This document shows, in pieces, positions 1 to 6,471 of a DNA stretch of 9,369 nt (the stretch's first letter is position 1; each line of letters opens with the position of its first letter). Where the stretch lies: NCBI GenBank assembly GCA_937995275.1, contig CALKKN010000292.1, positions 1 to 9,369 on the forward strand, read 5' to 3'. This stretch comes from an uncultured Lysobacterales bacterium. Lineage in GTDB: Bacteria > Pseudomonadota > Gammaproteobacteria > Xanthomonadales > SZUA-36. Position numbers and translations under genes: made by a program. The notes under the pieces were generated by a model, which ran no database searches, had not been told where the DNA came from, and saw only the letters and a list, made by a program, of their open reading frames with translations.

Positions 1-459
1 TGCCTTCAGCCGCTTGCCCGTACGCTCGATGGCGCGCTCCACGGACTCGAGGTCGGCCAGCGACAGTTCGGTATTGATCACCTCGATGTCTGACAATGGA
101 TCCAGCTGGCCGACAACGTGCACCACGTCATCGTCCTCGAAGCACCGCACCACGTGGGCGATGGCATCGGTCTCCCGGATGTGGGCGAGAAACTTGTTGC
201 CGAGACCCTCGCCCTTCGAGGCCCCGGCCACCAGCCCGGCGATGTCCACGAACTCCAGCGTGGTGGCGACCACCTCCTGGGGCTGGACGATATCGGCCAG
301 CACCGCCAGCCGCGAGTCCGGCACTTCGACCACCCCCACGTTGGGGTCGATCGTGCAGAACGGGTAGTTCTCGGCGGCGATCGCCGCGCTCGTCAGCGAA
401 TTGAACAGTGTGGACTTGCCGACATTGGGCAGCCCGACGATCCCACAGTTAAAGCCCAT
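1..459 (-). CDS. ychF: Redox-/ribosome-associated ATPase YchF (OLA1/Obg family), N-terminal 153 residues, cut by window edge
   Basis: The visible part begins [17 protein letters not shown], the near-universal start of YchF, so ATG at 459 is well supported. The G1/P-loop is GLPNVGKS (residues 9-16) and the G3 motif is DIAGL (72-76), with Leu where classical GTPases have Gln. This is typical of the HAS-NTPase group to which YchF belongs. The conserved stretch [10 protein letters not shown] (81-90) and DIEVINTEL (about 124-132) also fit. Known of the family: YchF binds ribosomes and hydrolyses ATP rather than GTP because of an altered G4 motif, which lies outside this window. The start codon sits inside the last codons of pth (11-bp overlap) with only a weak GAGAAG upstream, so translational coupling to pth is likely (inference). 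The gene continues past position 1; the C-terminal TGS-like domain is not seen. Confidence 0.96.
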   Translation of the reverse strand, partial: MGFNCGIVGLPNVGKSTLFNSLTSAAIAAENYPFCTIDPNVGVVEVPDSRLAVLADIVQPQEVVATTLEFVDIAGLVAGASKGEGLGNKFLAHIRETDAIAHVVRCFEDDDVVHVVGQLDPLSDIEVINTELSLADLESVERAIERTGKRLKA

Positions 460-1039
460 CTTCTCGTACCGTGTGAAGTTCTTTCATCGCCCCGGCCAGG
501 TCGCTGCCCAGCACCGCCGGCAGGACCCCGACAGCCGCGGTGACCGATTCCCGGATCAGCGCTTCATCCTCAGCGTCGGGCCGGCTCAGCACATAGGGGG
601 TCACGGCGTCCCTGAAACCCGGATGGCCTATGCCGATCCGCAGCCGCAGAAAATCGTGTTCCGGCAGATGACGGAAAATGTCGCGCAGCCCGTTATGCCC
701 GCCGTGCCCGCCACCGGCTTTGAGGCGCGCGGTCCCCGGCGGGAGGTCCAGTTCGTCGTAGGCCACCAGCAGCGCATCCGGGCCGACACCGTAATAATCC
801 ATCACCGCGCGCACTGCCTGGCCGCTATGGTTCATGAATGTCTGCGGTTTTACCAGCAGGCAATCGAGGCCATGCAGCCTGGTCCGCGCGACCTCAGCCT
901 GCAGCCGGGACTGCTGACGCAGGCGCACTCCGGCCAGGCCGGCGACCCGGTCCAAAAACCAAAACCCGGCATTGTGCCGGGTTTCAGCATAGCGGGCACC
1001 GGGGTTGCCGAGCCCGACAATCATAAAGGGCGTGCTCAC
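449..1039 (-). CDS. pth: Peptidyl-tRNA hydrolase
   Basis: A 196-residue protein, close to the usual 190-200. It cleaves the ester bond of peptidyl-tRNAs that drop off the ribosome, recycling tRNA in the cytoplasm. Visible signature residues are the start IVGLGNPG with Asn12, the catalytic His22 in TRHNAGF, the PQTFMNHSG motif (Met69, Asn70), Asp95 in AYDELDLP and Asn116 in GGHGGHNGL. These match the substrate and catalytic positions of E. coli Pth (Asn10, His20, Met67, Asp93, Asn114). The start used is GTG at 1039; an in-frame ATG at 1024 would give a shorter MIVGLGNPG start, and neither has a strong Shine-Dalgarno sequence. It lies 24 bp after rplY, the classical rplY-pth-ychF order, and its end overlaps the ychF start. 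Confidence 0.97.
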   Translation of the reverse strand: MSTPFMIVGLGNPGARYAETRHNAGFWFLDRVAGLAGVRLRQQSRLQAEVARTRLHGLDCLLVKPQTFMNHSGQAVRAVMDYYGVGPDALLVAYDELDLPPGTARLKAGGGHGGHNGLRDIFRHLPEHDFLRLRIGIGHPGFRDAVTPYVLSRPDAEDEALIRESVTAAVGVLPAVLGSDLAGAMKELHTVREDGL

Positions 1040-1063
1040 GGGCCAGCCGTCGAACCCACGGGA

Positions 1064-1795
1064 TCAGGACTCCCGTTCGCCGCCCTCTTCGCCCGGCTCG
1101 CCCTCCTCGGGCTCGGCGCTCGGGGCTTCCTCTTCCGGAATCTCGCCAAGCTCGTCGGCCAGGGCCGCCTCGGCTTCGGCCGCGGCCGCCGCACCGGTGC
1201 CCTGGTCGGCCTTGACATGAACGGCGTTCGCCACCGTCGAGTCCTGGTGCTCGCCGGGAATCGCCAACGCCGGAATCGTCACGCCTTCCGGCAGGGAGAT
1301 TTCGGACAGCATGACCACGTCGCCGGCTTCCATATGCGACAGATCGACGGGAATGTACTCCGGCAGATCCTTCGGCAAAGCGGCGATTTCGACTTCCGTC
1401 ATCTGGTGCTGGATGACCACGCCCGAAGCCTTGCCGGCCGGCGACAGCTCTTCGCCGACGAAATGGATCGGCACGGAAATTCGCAGCACTTCCTGGGCCG
1501 ACACGCGCATGAAATCGACATGCATGATCTCCGGCTTGAACGGATGGCGCTGCATATCACGGATCACCGCCTGCTGCGTACGATCCTCGCCCACCTTGAT
1601 TTCGAGAATACTGGCGTAAAAGGCCTCGTTCTCGGAGGCGTGCCGCAATTCGTCCTGCTGCAGCGTCAGCGAGACGGGATCGTGACGACCTCCGTAAATG
1701 ATCGCGGGGACCTTGCCGTCTCGACGCAGGCGGCGGCTCGCACCCTTCCCCACGTCCTCACGGATCTCCGCGGTGACTGTAATTGTTTCGGACAT
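1064..1795 (-). CDS. rplY: 50S ribosomal protein L25, two-domain general stress protein CTC form
   Basis: A 243-residue protein of the L25/TL5/CTC family, which binds 5S rRNA in the large subunit. The N-terminal L25 domain spans roughly residues 1-95 (start MSETITVTAEIRE, then GKGASRRLRRDGKVPAIIYG). The C-terminal TL5-type beta domain covers about 100-190 and includes HVDFMRVS and the DLPEYIPVDLS stretch. It ends in a long acidic Ala/Glu-rich tail (about residues 205-243). E. coli L25 has only the first domain; the long form is common in other Gammaproteobacteria. The ATG at 1795 was chosen because it matches the family start and is preceded by AGAGGT (1801-1806) at 5 nt. An upstream in-frame ATG at 1888 would add 31 residues running through leader hairpins and is not credible. 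Confidence 0.96.
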   Translation of the reverse strand: MSETITVTAEIREDVGKGASRRLRRDGKVPAIIYGGRHDPVSLTLQQDELRHASENEAFYASILEIKVGEDRTQQAVIRDMQRHPFKPEIMHVDFMRVSAQEVLRISVPIHFVGEELSPAGKASGVVIQHQMTEVEIAALPKDLPEYIPVDLSHMEAGDVVMLSEISLPEGVTIPALAIPGEHQDSTVANAVHVKADQGTGAAAAAEAEAALADELGEIPEEEAPSAEPEEGEPGEEGGERES

Positions 1796-1800
1796 TTCGA

Positions 1801-1806
1801 ACCTCT
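1801..1806 (-). promoter_or_regulatory. Shine-Dalgarno sequence of rplY
   Basis: On the minus strand AGAGGT lies five bases before ATG 1795. It is the clearest ribosome binding site on the minus strand of the window and decides the rplY start against the in-frame ATG at 1888. Confidence 0.75.
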
Positions 1807-1816
1807 TTTCAGTAAG

Positions 1817-1846
1817 CCCCGGACTTGCGGGGGCCGGCCACCGGCC
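1817..1846 (-). other. Two overlapping hairpins in the rplY leader
   Basis: Two inverted repeats lie between the terminator-like hairpin and the rplY ribosome binding site. One pairs 1832-1837 with 1841-1846 (six G/C pairs, three-base loop). The other pairs 1817-1821 with 1828-1832 (five pairs, six-base loop). They share base 1832, so the full stems exclude each other. This is seen directly by base complementarity; any regulatory role is inference. Confidence 0.4.
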
Positions 1847-1850
1847 GGAC

Positions 1851-1886
1851 ACAAAAGCGAAAACCCGACCCGCGACCAGGTCGGGC
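1851..1886 (-). terminator. Intrinsic-terminator-like hairpin upstream of rplY (prs terminator or rplY attenuator)
   Basis: On the minus strand CCCGACC (1885-1879) pairs with GGTCGGG (1870-1864) around an 8-nt loop, giving seven perfect pairs. The tail TTTTCGCTTTTGT (1863-1851) follows immediately. It is the best intrinsic-terminator candidate in the window. It lies about 140 bp after the prs stop but downstream of a perfect TATAAT box (1907-1912) and only 56 bp before rplY. It could therefore end prs transcripts or act as an attenuator within an rplY leader. The T-tract is interrupted by CG, so termination may be partial. Confidence 0.55.
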
Positions 1887-1906
1887 ATTAGCGAACAAAG
1901 CCGTTT

Positions 1907-1935
1907 ATTATAACTCAGGAATTTCGCTGAAAGAA
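1907..1935 (-). promoter_or_regulatory. Candidate sigma-70 promoter for rplY-pth-ychF
   Basis: The minus strand carries a perfect TATAAT (1912-1907) in a locally AT-rich patch. With a 17-bp spacer the -35 hexamer would be TTCTTT (1935-1930), a weak match. Transcription would start near 1900, giving a leader of about 105 nt that contains the terminator-like hairpin at 1851-1886. The -10 box is seen directly; promoter activity is inferred. Confidence 0.5.
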
Positions 1936-1955
1936 GAGACGCGCCGTCTTGCGCG
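1931..1955 (-). terminator. Weak terminator candidate after prs
   Basis: On the minus strand CGCGC (1955-1951) pairs with GCGCG (1944-1940) around a six-base loop, followed by the pyrimidine tract TCTCTTCTT (1939-1931). The stem is short and the tract is not a true T-run. A second hairpin with no T-tract starts at the prs stop codon (2012-2017 with 2023-2028). Either could protect or end the prs mRNA, but the evidence is thin. Confidence 0.25.
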
Positions 1956-2027
1956 ACAGATAAGGAATCTCGTTTCCCTTCTTTCGCCTTCGGCTCCAGG
2001 AAGGCCCCGCCGCCCGCAAGGCGCGGG

Positions 2028-2981
2028 CTAGTCCACGTACATGGAACTGACGGATTCCCCGTGGGCCATCCGCCGAATCGTTTCCGCCAGCATCTGGGCG
2101 ATGGACAATTGGCTGATCTTGTCGCAGCGCCGGGCGTCTTCGCTCAACGGAATCGTGTCGGTCACGACCAGTTCATCCATGTCCGACTTGGCAATGTTGT
2201 CGACCGCAGGGCCGGACAGGACGGGGTGCACGCAGTAGGCGACCACCCGCTTGGCCCCCTCCTGCTTCAGCGCGCCCGCGGCCGAGCACAGCGTGCCCGC
2301 GGTGTCGACCATGTCGTCGACCAGCACGCAGCACTTGCCTTCGACGTCGCCGATGATATTCATGACGGTCGCGACGTTGGCACGCGGCCGCCGCTTGTCG
2401 ATGATGGCGAGGTCGGCGTCCAGGCGCTTCGCGATGGCGCGCGCCCGCACCACGCCGCCGACATCGGGCGAAACCACCACGATCTCGTCGCGCCCCTGCC
2501 GCTGCCAGATGTCCGCCAGCGTCAGCGGCGAGGCGTACACATTGTCGACCGGAATATCGAAAAAGCCCTGGATCTGGTCGGCATGCAGGTCCACCGTGAC
2601 TACGCGATCGGTGCCGACGGCCGAGATCATCACGGCGGCGACCTTGGCGGTGATCGGGACCCTGGCCGAACGGGGGCGCCGGTCCTGCCGCGCATAGCCG
2701 AAATACGGGATGATCGCGGTTACGCGAGAGGCCGAGGCCCGCTTCATCGCGTCGACCATCACCAGCAGTTCCATGAAGTTGTCGGCGGTGGGCGCACAGG
2801 TGGGCTGGATGACATACACGTCGCGGCCGCGGACGTTTTCCATGACTTCGACCATCACCTCGCCGTCGCTGAAACGTCCGACCACGGCCTTGCCCATCGG
2901 AACATTCAGTTCGTGCGCGATGCTGTTCGCCAGGGGGAGGTTCGCGTTCCCCGAAAAAATCATCAGTGAAGATTCTGACAC
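2028..2981 (-). CDS. prs: Ribose-phosphate pyrophosphokinase (PRPP synthetase)
   Basis: A 317-residue class I PRPP synthetase. It transfers pyrophosphate from ATP to ribose 5-phosphate, making PRPP for purine, pyrimidine, His, Trp and NAD synthesis in the cytosol. Visible motifs in order are FSDGE (37-41), the ATP-contact stretch YFGYARQDR (93-101), the metal-binding [12 protein letters not shown] (131-142), [11 protein letters not shown] (161-171), the flexible-loop KRR (196-198) and the PRPP loop [12 protein letters not shown] (219-230). No catalytic motif is missing. The start taken is GTG at 2981 (reading [14 protein letters not shown]); ATG at 2963 is an in-frame alternative, and neither has a strong Shine-Dalgarno sequence. 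It follows tRNA-Gln by 49 bp with no terminator in between, so read-through from ispE and the tRNA is likely. Confidence 0.97.
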   Translation of the reverse strand: MSESSLMIFSGNANLPLANSIAHELNVPMGKAVVGRFSDGEVMVEVMENVRGRDVYVIQPTCAPTADNFMELLVMVDAMKRASASRVTAIIPYFGYARQDRRPRSARVPITAKVAAVMISAVGTDRVVTVDLHADQIQGFFDIPVDNVYASPLTLADIWQRQGRDEIVVVSPDVGGVVRARAIAKRLDADLAIIDKRRPRANVATVMNIIGDVEGKCCVLVDDMVDTAGTLCSAAGALKQEGAKRVVAYCVHPVLSGPAVDNIAKSDMDELVVTDTIPLSEDARRCDKISQLSIAQMLAETIRRMAHGESVSSMYVD

Positions 2982-3030
2982 TCTTCAGTCCCGTGATTGG
3001 TGTTCTGTTTTCCCCAGCCCGGCAGCGGAG

Positions 3031-3107
3031 TGGCTGGGACGGCAGGACTCGAACCTGCGAATGCGGGGATCAAAACCCCGTGCCTTAACCATCTTGGCGA
3101 CGTCCCA
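3031..3107 (-). tRNA. tRNA-Gln (anticodon UUG), CCA encoded
   Basis: A 77-nt cloverleaf reads directly on the minus strand. The acceptor arm is TGGGACG pairing with CGTCCCA, followed by discriminator G and an encoded CCA (3033-3031). The D-stem is GCC/GGC, the anticodon stem is CGGGG/CCCCG with loop TTTTGAT (anticodon TTG), and the T-arm is GCAGG-TTCGAGT-CCTGC. The body resembles E. coli tRNA-Gln closely (GCCAAG and GGCA around the D-arm, and the CATTC variable loop). It starts only 11 bp after the ispE stop codon and 49 bp before prs, so it must be cut out of a longer transcript or driven by a promoter within ispE. Confidence 0.97.
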
Positions 3108-3118
3108 GCAGATTGAAA

Positions 3119-3988
3119 TCAACTTCTGAATGCGCCCAGCCTGTCGTGCAGTGGAGACCGGTCAACCCCGCTCACGGCGCGGACATTATATAAAGTTTTT
3201 ATTTGATGTGCCGCGCTGATCGCCTGCGCCTCGTCGTCCATCATCAGAAAAATTCCGCTCCCGGGGCCGGTCATGCGCGGAATACCCCATTTCCGCAACG
3301 CCTCCAGGATCGCATCCATCGCCGGAAACCGCTTGCGGACGACGGGCTCGCAATCGTTGCGGCCTTCGCCGGCCAGGGCCGCCGCCAGGGTAATGGGCCG
3401 CGAATTCCGGACCAGGTCGGGGTCGGTGAAAACCTCTCGCGTCCCGATTTCGATACCGGGGAACACCAGCAGGTAGTGACGCCGACCGCGGCTGACCGGC
3501 AGCAGCCTGTCGCCAACGCCGGTCGCCAGTGCGCTGTGACCGTGCACGAAAACCGGCACGTCGGCGCCCAGCCGAACACCCAGCCGGGCCAGTTCCGGCA
3601 AGTCCAGCCCGCAGCCCCACAGGTGATTCAGCACCAGCAGCACGGTCGCCGCGTCGGAACTGCCACCGCCCATTCCGGAACCCAGCGGGATCCGCTTCCG
3701 CACCCGGATCTCGGCCCCTCGGTGGCAACCCGCGTGACGCTGCAGCAGCCGTGCGGCGCGGATCGCGAGATCCTCGTCGGCGGTCACCGGGTAGTCGGCC
3801 CCGGTGCGGGTGATCGCTGCGTCGCCTGTGGTTCGGATGCCGACCTGGTCACCCCAGTCCAGGAGTTGGAACAGCGTCTGGAGTTCGTGGTAGCCATCGG
3901 CCCGCCGCCCGGTCACGTGCAGAAACAGGTTGATCTTGGCCGGCGCGGGCCACAGCGACTCCGCGCCCTCAATCCCGCGCGTCATCAT
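3119..3988 (-). CDS. ispE: 4-diphosphocytidyl-2-C-methyl-D-erythritol kinase
   Basis: A 289-residue GHMP-family kinase of the non-mevalonate (MEP) isoprenoid pathway. It phosphorylates CDP-methylerythritol at the 2-hydroxyl using ATP. Visible motifs are PAKINLFLHVTGRRADGYHEL (15-36) with Lys18, the glycine-rich ATP loop PLGSGMGGGSSDAA (101-114), GADVPVF (141-147) with the catalytic Asp143, and a C-terminal GHMP motif TGPGSGIF (250-257). That last motif has Pro where GTGS/GTGA is more usual. The start ATG at 3988 overlaps the lolB end by 20 bp; a second ATG follows directly at 3985. An AGG-rich ribosome-binding-like stretch lies about 16 nt upstream, rather far. Codons near the 3' end (3185-3204) are strikingly AT-rich, including ATA and TTA, unlike the rest of the gene. 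Confidence 0.96.
   Translation of the reverse strand: MMTRGIEGAESLWPAPAKINLFLHVTGRRADGYHELQTLFQLLDWGDQVGIRTTGDAAITRTGADYPVTADEDLAIRAARLLQRHAGCHRGAEIRVRKRIPLGSGMGGGSSDAATVLLVLNHLWGCGLDLPELARLGVRLGADVPVFVHGHSALATGVGDRLLPVSRGRRHYLLVFPGIEIGTREVFTDPDLVRNSRPITLAAALAGEGRNDCEPVVRKRFPAMDAILEALRKWGIPRMTGPGSGIFLMMDDEAQAISAAHQIKTLYNVRAVSGVDRSPLHDRLGAFRS
3185..3212 (-). promoter_or_regulatory. Candidate tRNA-Gln promoter inside the 3' end of ispE
   Basis: The minus strand carries a perfect TATAAT (3190-3185) at the end of a 20-base stretch (3204-3185) with only one C and otherwise A/T, inside a GC-rich gene. The bases after the box are GC-rich (GTCCGCG), like the discriminators of stable-RNA promoters. 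No good -35 is present; the best is GGCACA at a 16-bp spacing (3212-3207). Transcription would start near 3178, about 70 nt before the tRNA. Sequence features are seen; function is inferred. Confidence 0.45.
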
Positions 3989-4610
3989 GGCTCGACAATC
4001 GCCACCTTTTCACAGCGATTTTTACCGTCCGGCCCTCCTGGCGGGCCGTCATCCTGAAGGGCATCGCGACGTCGCCTACCTCACCGTAGCGGCTGTATTC
4101 GATAGCCCAGCCGTCCTGTTGCAGGGCGCTCATTCGGCCATCCTCGTCGAGCGTCCGCCGCTGCACGGTTCCGGGGGCCGCCAGCCCCCGGACCCACCAA
4201 CCCAGCATCTCGACGGGCACCGGCCAACCGACCTGTTCGCGCACCAGCGTTTCGACACTTGCCGCGCGATAGGTGGCGCCGTCGGCGAAGGTCAGCTCGG
4301 CGCTTTGCTTGTCAGCCAGCATCCGCCAGGCGCCCCGCCCCAGCGCGCCGTGGAAATCCATGCGGCTGCCCGCTCCGTCGCGCTGCCACCGGAACGAGCC
4401 GCTGCCGCCGTCCTGGTCGTCACTGACTGCCAGACGCCCCTCCAGTGCCCAGCTAGCGAGGTGTTCGAGGCGGGCCGAGCGCTGCTGGTAGAGGGGCTCG
4501 CGCTGAGCCTGTTCGGCGTCTGACAGCGGCGCCGTGGCACATGCGGTCAGCAAGACGGAGGCCGCCAGCGGCAGCAGTGAACAGACGCACAAGCGGAAAT
4601 CAAAAAACAA
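3969..4610 (-). CDS. lolB: Outer-membrane lipoprotein receptor LolB
   Basis: A 213-residue lipoprotein, against 207 in E. coli. LolB takes lipoproteins from periplasmic LolA and inserts them into the outer membrane. A hydrophobic signal peptide (residues 7-23) ends in lipobox LTAC with Cys24 as lipidation site. The mature part has the family pattern: SWALEGRLAV near 53-62, FRWQRDG (73-79), VGWPVPVEMLGWWVRG (117-132) and DGWAIEYSRYG (146-156). No ATG or GTG occurs in frame upstream of the signal peptide. The most plausible start is TTG at 4610, which retains Arg6 in the n-region; TTG at 4592 would leave almost none. The start overlaps the upstream TPR gene by 11 bp, and the end overlaps ispE by 20 bp, so the three genes are surely co-transcribed. 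Confidence 0.9.
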   Translation of the reverse strand: MFFDFRLCVCSLLPLAASVLLTACATAPLSDAEQAQREPLYQQRSARLEHLASWALEGRLAVSDDQDGGSGSFRWQRDGAGSRMDFHGALGRGAWRMLADKQSAELTFADGATYRAASVETLVREQVGWPVPVEMLGWWVRGLAAPGTVQRRTLDEDGRMSALQQDGWAIEYSRYGEVGDVAMPFRMTARQEGRTVKIAVKRWRLSSHDDARD

Positions 4611-6348
4611 CGCCCAGACGTTCCAGGGTTTCCAGCAGAACCGGGTTGGCGCTGTCAACGGCCTGTCCCTCCCGCCACGTCTTGACCGCTTCTTCCTGTT
4701 TGCCGCTCTGCCACAGTACCTCACCGAGGTGCGCCGCGATTTCCGGATTGCGGTCGAGCTGCCACGCACGGCGAAGGAACTGCTCCGCCTCCTCGAACCG
4801 GCCCTGCTTGTACGCGACCCAGCCCATACTGTCGATAATTGAAGATTCATTGGGCTGCAAGATGTAGGCTTGCCGGATCAGCGCTTCGGCTTCGTCGAAA
4901 CGCTCCGTCTGGTCCGCCAGCGTGTAACCGAGCGCATTCAGGGCAGCCGCGTTCTCAGGCTGCTGGCCCAGGATCACCCGGAGGTCCCGTTCGGCGGCGT
5001 CCACCCAGCCCAGCTCTGCGGCCAGCAGGGCCCGGGTGTAGAGAATCGGGATGGAATGCGGCAACTGCTGCACGGCTTCGTCCAGCAGCCGGAACGCCTG
5101 ATCGCGGTCGCCGGTTTCGCGCAGAATCCGTGCTTCCGCCAGCCAACTCTCCTCGATGGTCAGCTCGTCGGCCTGCAACCTCAGGTCACGCAGTTCGCTC
5201 CGCGCCGTGGCCACATCGCCATCGAGGGCCAGCAACTCCGCCCGGCGGATCGCCGCCGCCAGGGCGCGGTCGCCGGACTTGATCCGGCCATAATAGTCGA
5301 TGGCCTTGCGCCGGTAATCCAGCGCTTCCGCCGCCTGCGCCTGGTAGTACGCCTGCTCCTCAGGGTCATCGAACTCCATCGCCTCGAATTCTTCGAACAA
5401 TGCAGCTGCCGCCTGGCGGTCGCCGGCGGCGATTTCGAACAGGATACGCGACAACATGACATCGGGCGTCTGGGTCATTTCCCGCATGATCCGGCGTGCC
5501 CCGTCGGCATCGCCGGTTCGGGCCAGAAGATCGGCGTACGCCAGGGCCAGGTCGTGGTCTTCCGGATCCAGCTGCCAGGCGCGCCGTATGTACTCCAATC
5601 CGGCTTCGGGCTCCTTGAGATTGAGCGCCAGCCTGCCAGCCCAGGTCAGGAACTCGATACGCCGGGGGTTTTCCTCAACGGCTTGCTGGGCCAACTCGAA
5701 GGCCTGCCGCAGATTTCCCGACCTGACAGCCAACTGGCTGCGCGCGTAGAACACGTCGCCGCTTGACGCGGTTTCACGCAGGCTCAGGATGTGCTCGAGC
5801 GTGGCATCGGCCAGCCCGGGATCCGCCGACCCGGATAGCAACCCGGAAACCAGCAGCCAGGCTTCGGTGGAATCCTCCATCAGGTCGAGGATGCGCATGA
5901 TGTGAAATTCGGCGCCGAGGTAATCACCGACCTGCAGCATGGCTGCGGTGGCCGACTCGTGTGCGGCGACACTGTCCGGTTCGAGCAGCGCCCAACGGTC
6001 CGCGGCCATGACCGCCTCCTGCCAGGCCTCCGCGGCGAAGGCCACGCGCGTTGCGCGGCGCGCGATGGCGGGATCGTCGGACGCGATGGCGGCTTCGAGA
6101 TATTCGCCGACGGCACCCTGCAGGTCGCCCTCCGCCCCGAGGTACTCCGCGGCAAAGACCCGGTACATCACCTCTTCGTCGGTCGGCTCCGCCAGCGGCT
6201 CGGCCGGCGGCGGCGCGGCGGCCGCCGCGACTTCATCCCCGGGCCGGCTCTGCGGGCCGGCGCAGGCACAGATCAGGGCCATGGCGAGGCAGCCGGCCAG
6301 GACACCCCGATACCGGGTCAGAACGGATTTTGGGGCTGCATCCAGCAT
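4600..6348 (-). CDS. Tetratricopeptide-repeat lipoprotein, LbcA-like
   Basis: A 582-residue protein. Residues 10-28 form a signal peptide (n-region Lys/Arg, hydrophobic core GVLAGCLAMALICA) with probable lipobox ICAC and lipidated Cys29. Asp is absent at +2 (Ala30), consistent with outer-membrane sorting. An Ala/Pro-rich linker (about 37-57) precedes tetratricopeptide repeats that fill the rest, for example near 62-128, 205-265, 400-465, and most clearly NALGYTLADQ (481-490) and DSMGWVAYKQGRFEEAEQFL (506-525). By position (divergent from hemA, upstream of lolB) and architecture it matches PA4667 of Pseudomonas aeruginosa, known as LbcA. LbcA is a TPR lipoprotein that partners the protease CtpA in degrading cell-wall hydrolases. 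No ctpA is in the window, so a shared function is inference. The start ATG at 6348 is the only one fitting the signal peptide; no clear Shine-Dalgarno sequence precedes it. Confidence 0.88.
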   Translation of the reverse strand: MLDAAPKSVLTRYRGVLAGCLAMALICACAGPQSRPGDEVAAAAAPPPAEPLAEPTDEEVMYRVFAAEYLGAEGDLQGAVGEYLEAAIASDDPAIARRATRVAFAAEAWQEAVMAADRWALLEPDSVAAHESATAAMLQVGDYLGAEFHIMRILDLMEDSTEAWLLVSGLLSGSADPGLADATLEHILSLRETASSGDVFYARSQLAVRSGNLRQAFELAQQAVEENPRRIEFLTWAGRLALNLKEPEAGLEYIRRAWQLDPEDHDLALAYADLLARTGDADGARRIMREMTQTPDVMLSRILFEIAAGDRQAAAALFEEFEAMEFDDPEEQAYYQAQAAEALDYRRKAIDYYGRIKSGDRALAAAIRRAELLALDGDVATARSELRDLRLQADELTIEESWLAEARILRETGDRDQAFRLLDEAVQQLPHSIPILYTRALLAAELGWVDAAERDLRVILGQQPENAAALNALGYTLADQTERFDEAEALIRQAYILQPNESSIIDSMGWVAYKQGRFEEAEQFLRRAWQLDRNPEIAAHLGEVLWQSGKQEEAVKTWREGQAVDSANPVLLETLERLGVVF

Positions 6349-6356
6349 GGGTGCAC

Positions 6357-6385
6357 AGGATACGCGCTTGCCGCCGCCGAACCAA
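6357..6385 (-). promoter_or_regulatory. Candidate promoter of the TPR-lolB-ispE operon
   Basis: On the minus strand TTGGTT (6385-6380) and TATCCT (6362-6357) are separated by exactly 17 bp. The matches to TTGACA and TATAAT are three and four of six. The -10 box ends only eight bases before ATG 6348, so the transcript would have almost no 5' untranslated region. It lies in the 123-bp divergent gap. Chance occurrence cannot be excluded. Confidence 0.3.
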
Positions 6386-6417
6386 TCCCGGCAGGCCGAT
6401 TGTTGTGTGTCCGGCTT

Positions 6418-6423
6418 GATAAT
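6418..6423 (+). promoter_or_regulatory. Candidate -10 box of hemA
   Basis: GATAAT matches TATAAT in five of six bases, 48 bp before the hemA ATG, in the divergent intergenic region. I see no convincing -35 hexamer at the right distance, so this rests on the -10 box alone. Confidence 0.28.
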
Positions 6424-6471
6424 CCGGTTGCCGACCCGCAGAATCAGCCCGCAGCGCGAGACTTTTTGTCC

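Noticed and set aside
1796..1888. In-frame ATG at 1888 that would extend L25 by 31 residues.
   Set aside because: The extension crosses the terminator-like hairpin, lacks family similarity, and the AGAGGT site points to ATG 1795.
401..1891. Long plus-strand frame of 496 codons opposite ychF, pth and rplY.
   Set aside because: It is low-complexity, His/Arg/Gly-rich translation with no domain, and lies antisense to three well-supported conserved genes.
2012..2028. GC-rich hairpin right at the prs stop codon as an intrinsic terminator.
   Set aside because: No T-tract follows on the minus strand; it is only a stem, so I do not call it a terminator.
2061..2969. Plus-strand frame of 302 codons opposite prs.
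   Set aside because: It mirrors prs almost exactly and is rich in His, Asp, Arg and Gly, as expected of an antisense shadow; prs carries all catalytic motifs.
3031..3107. tRNA-Gln as an integration site for a genomic island.
   Set aside because: The genes on both sides are in standard conserved order and no integrase or duplicated tRNA 3' end is visible nearby.
6286..6297. LAGC at residues 17-20 of the TPR protein, a perfect-looking lipobox.
   Set aside because: Only a very short stretch separates it from Arg12 and Arg14, leaving no hydrophobic core before it. The later ICAC ending at Cys29 fits signal peptidase II better.
5902..6471. Upstream in-frame extension of hemA to ATG 5902.
   Set aside because: The added 190 codons run antisense to the TPR lipoprotein gene and precede the conserved HemA start at 6472.
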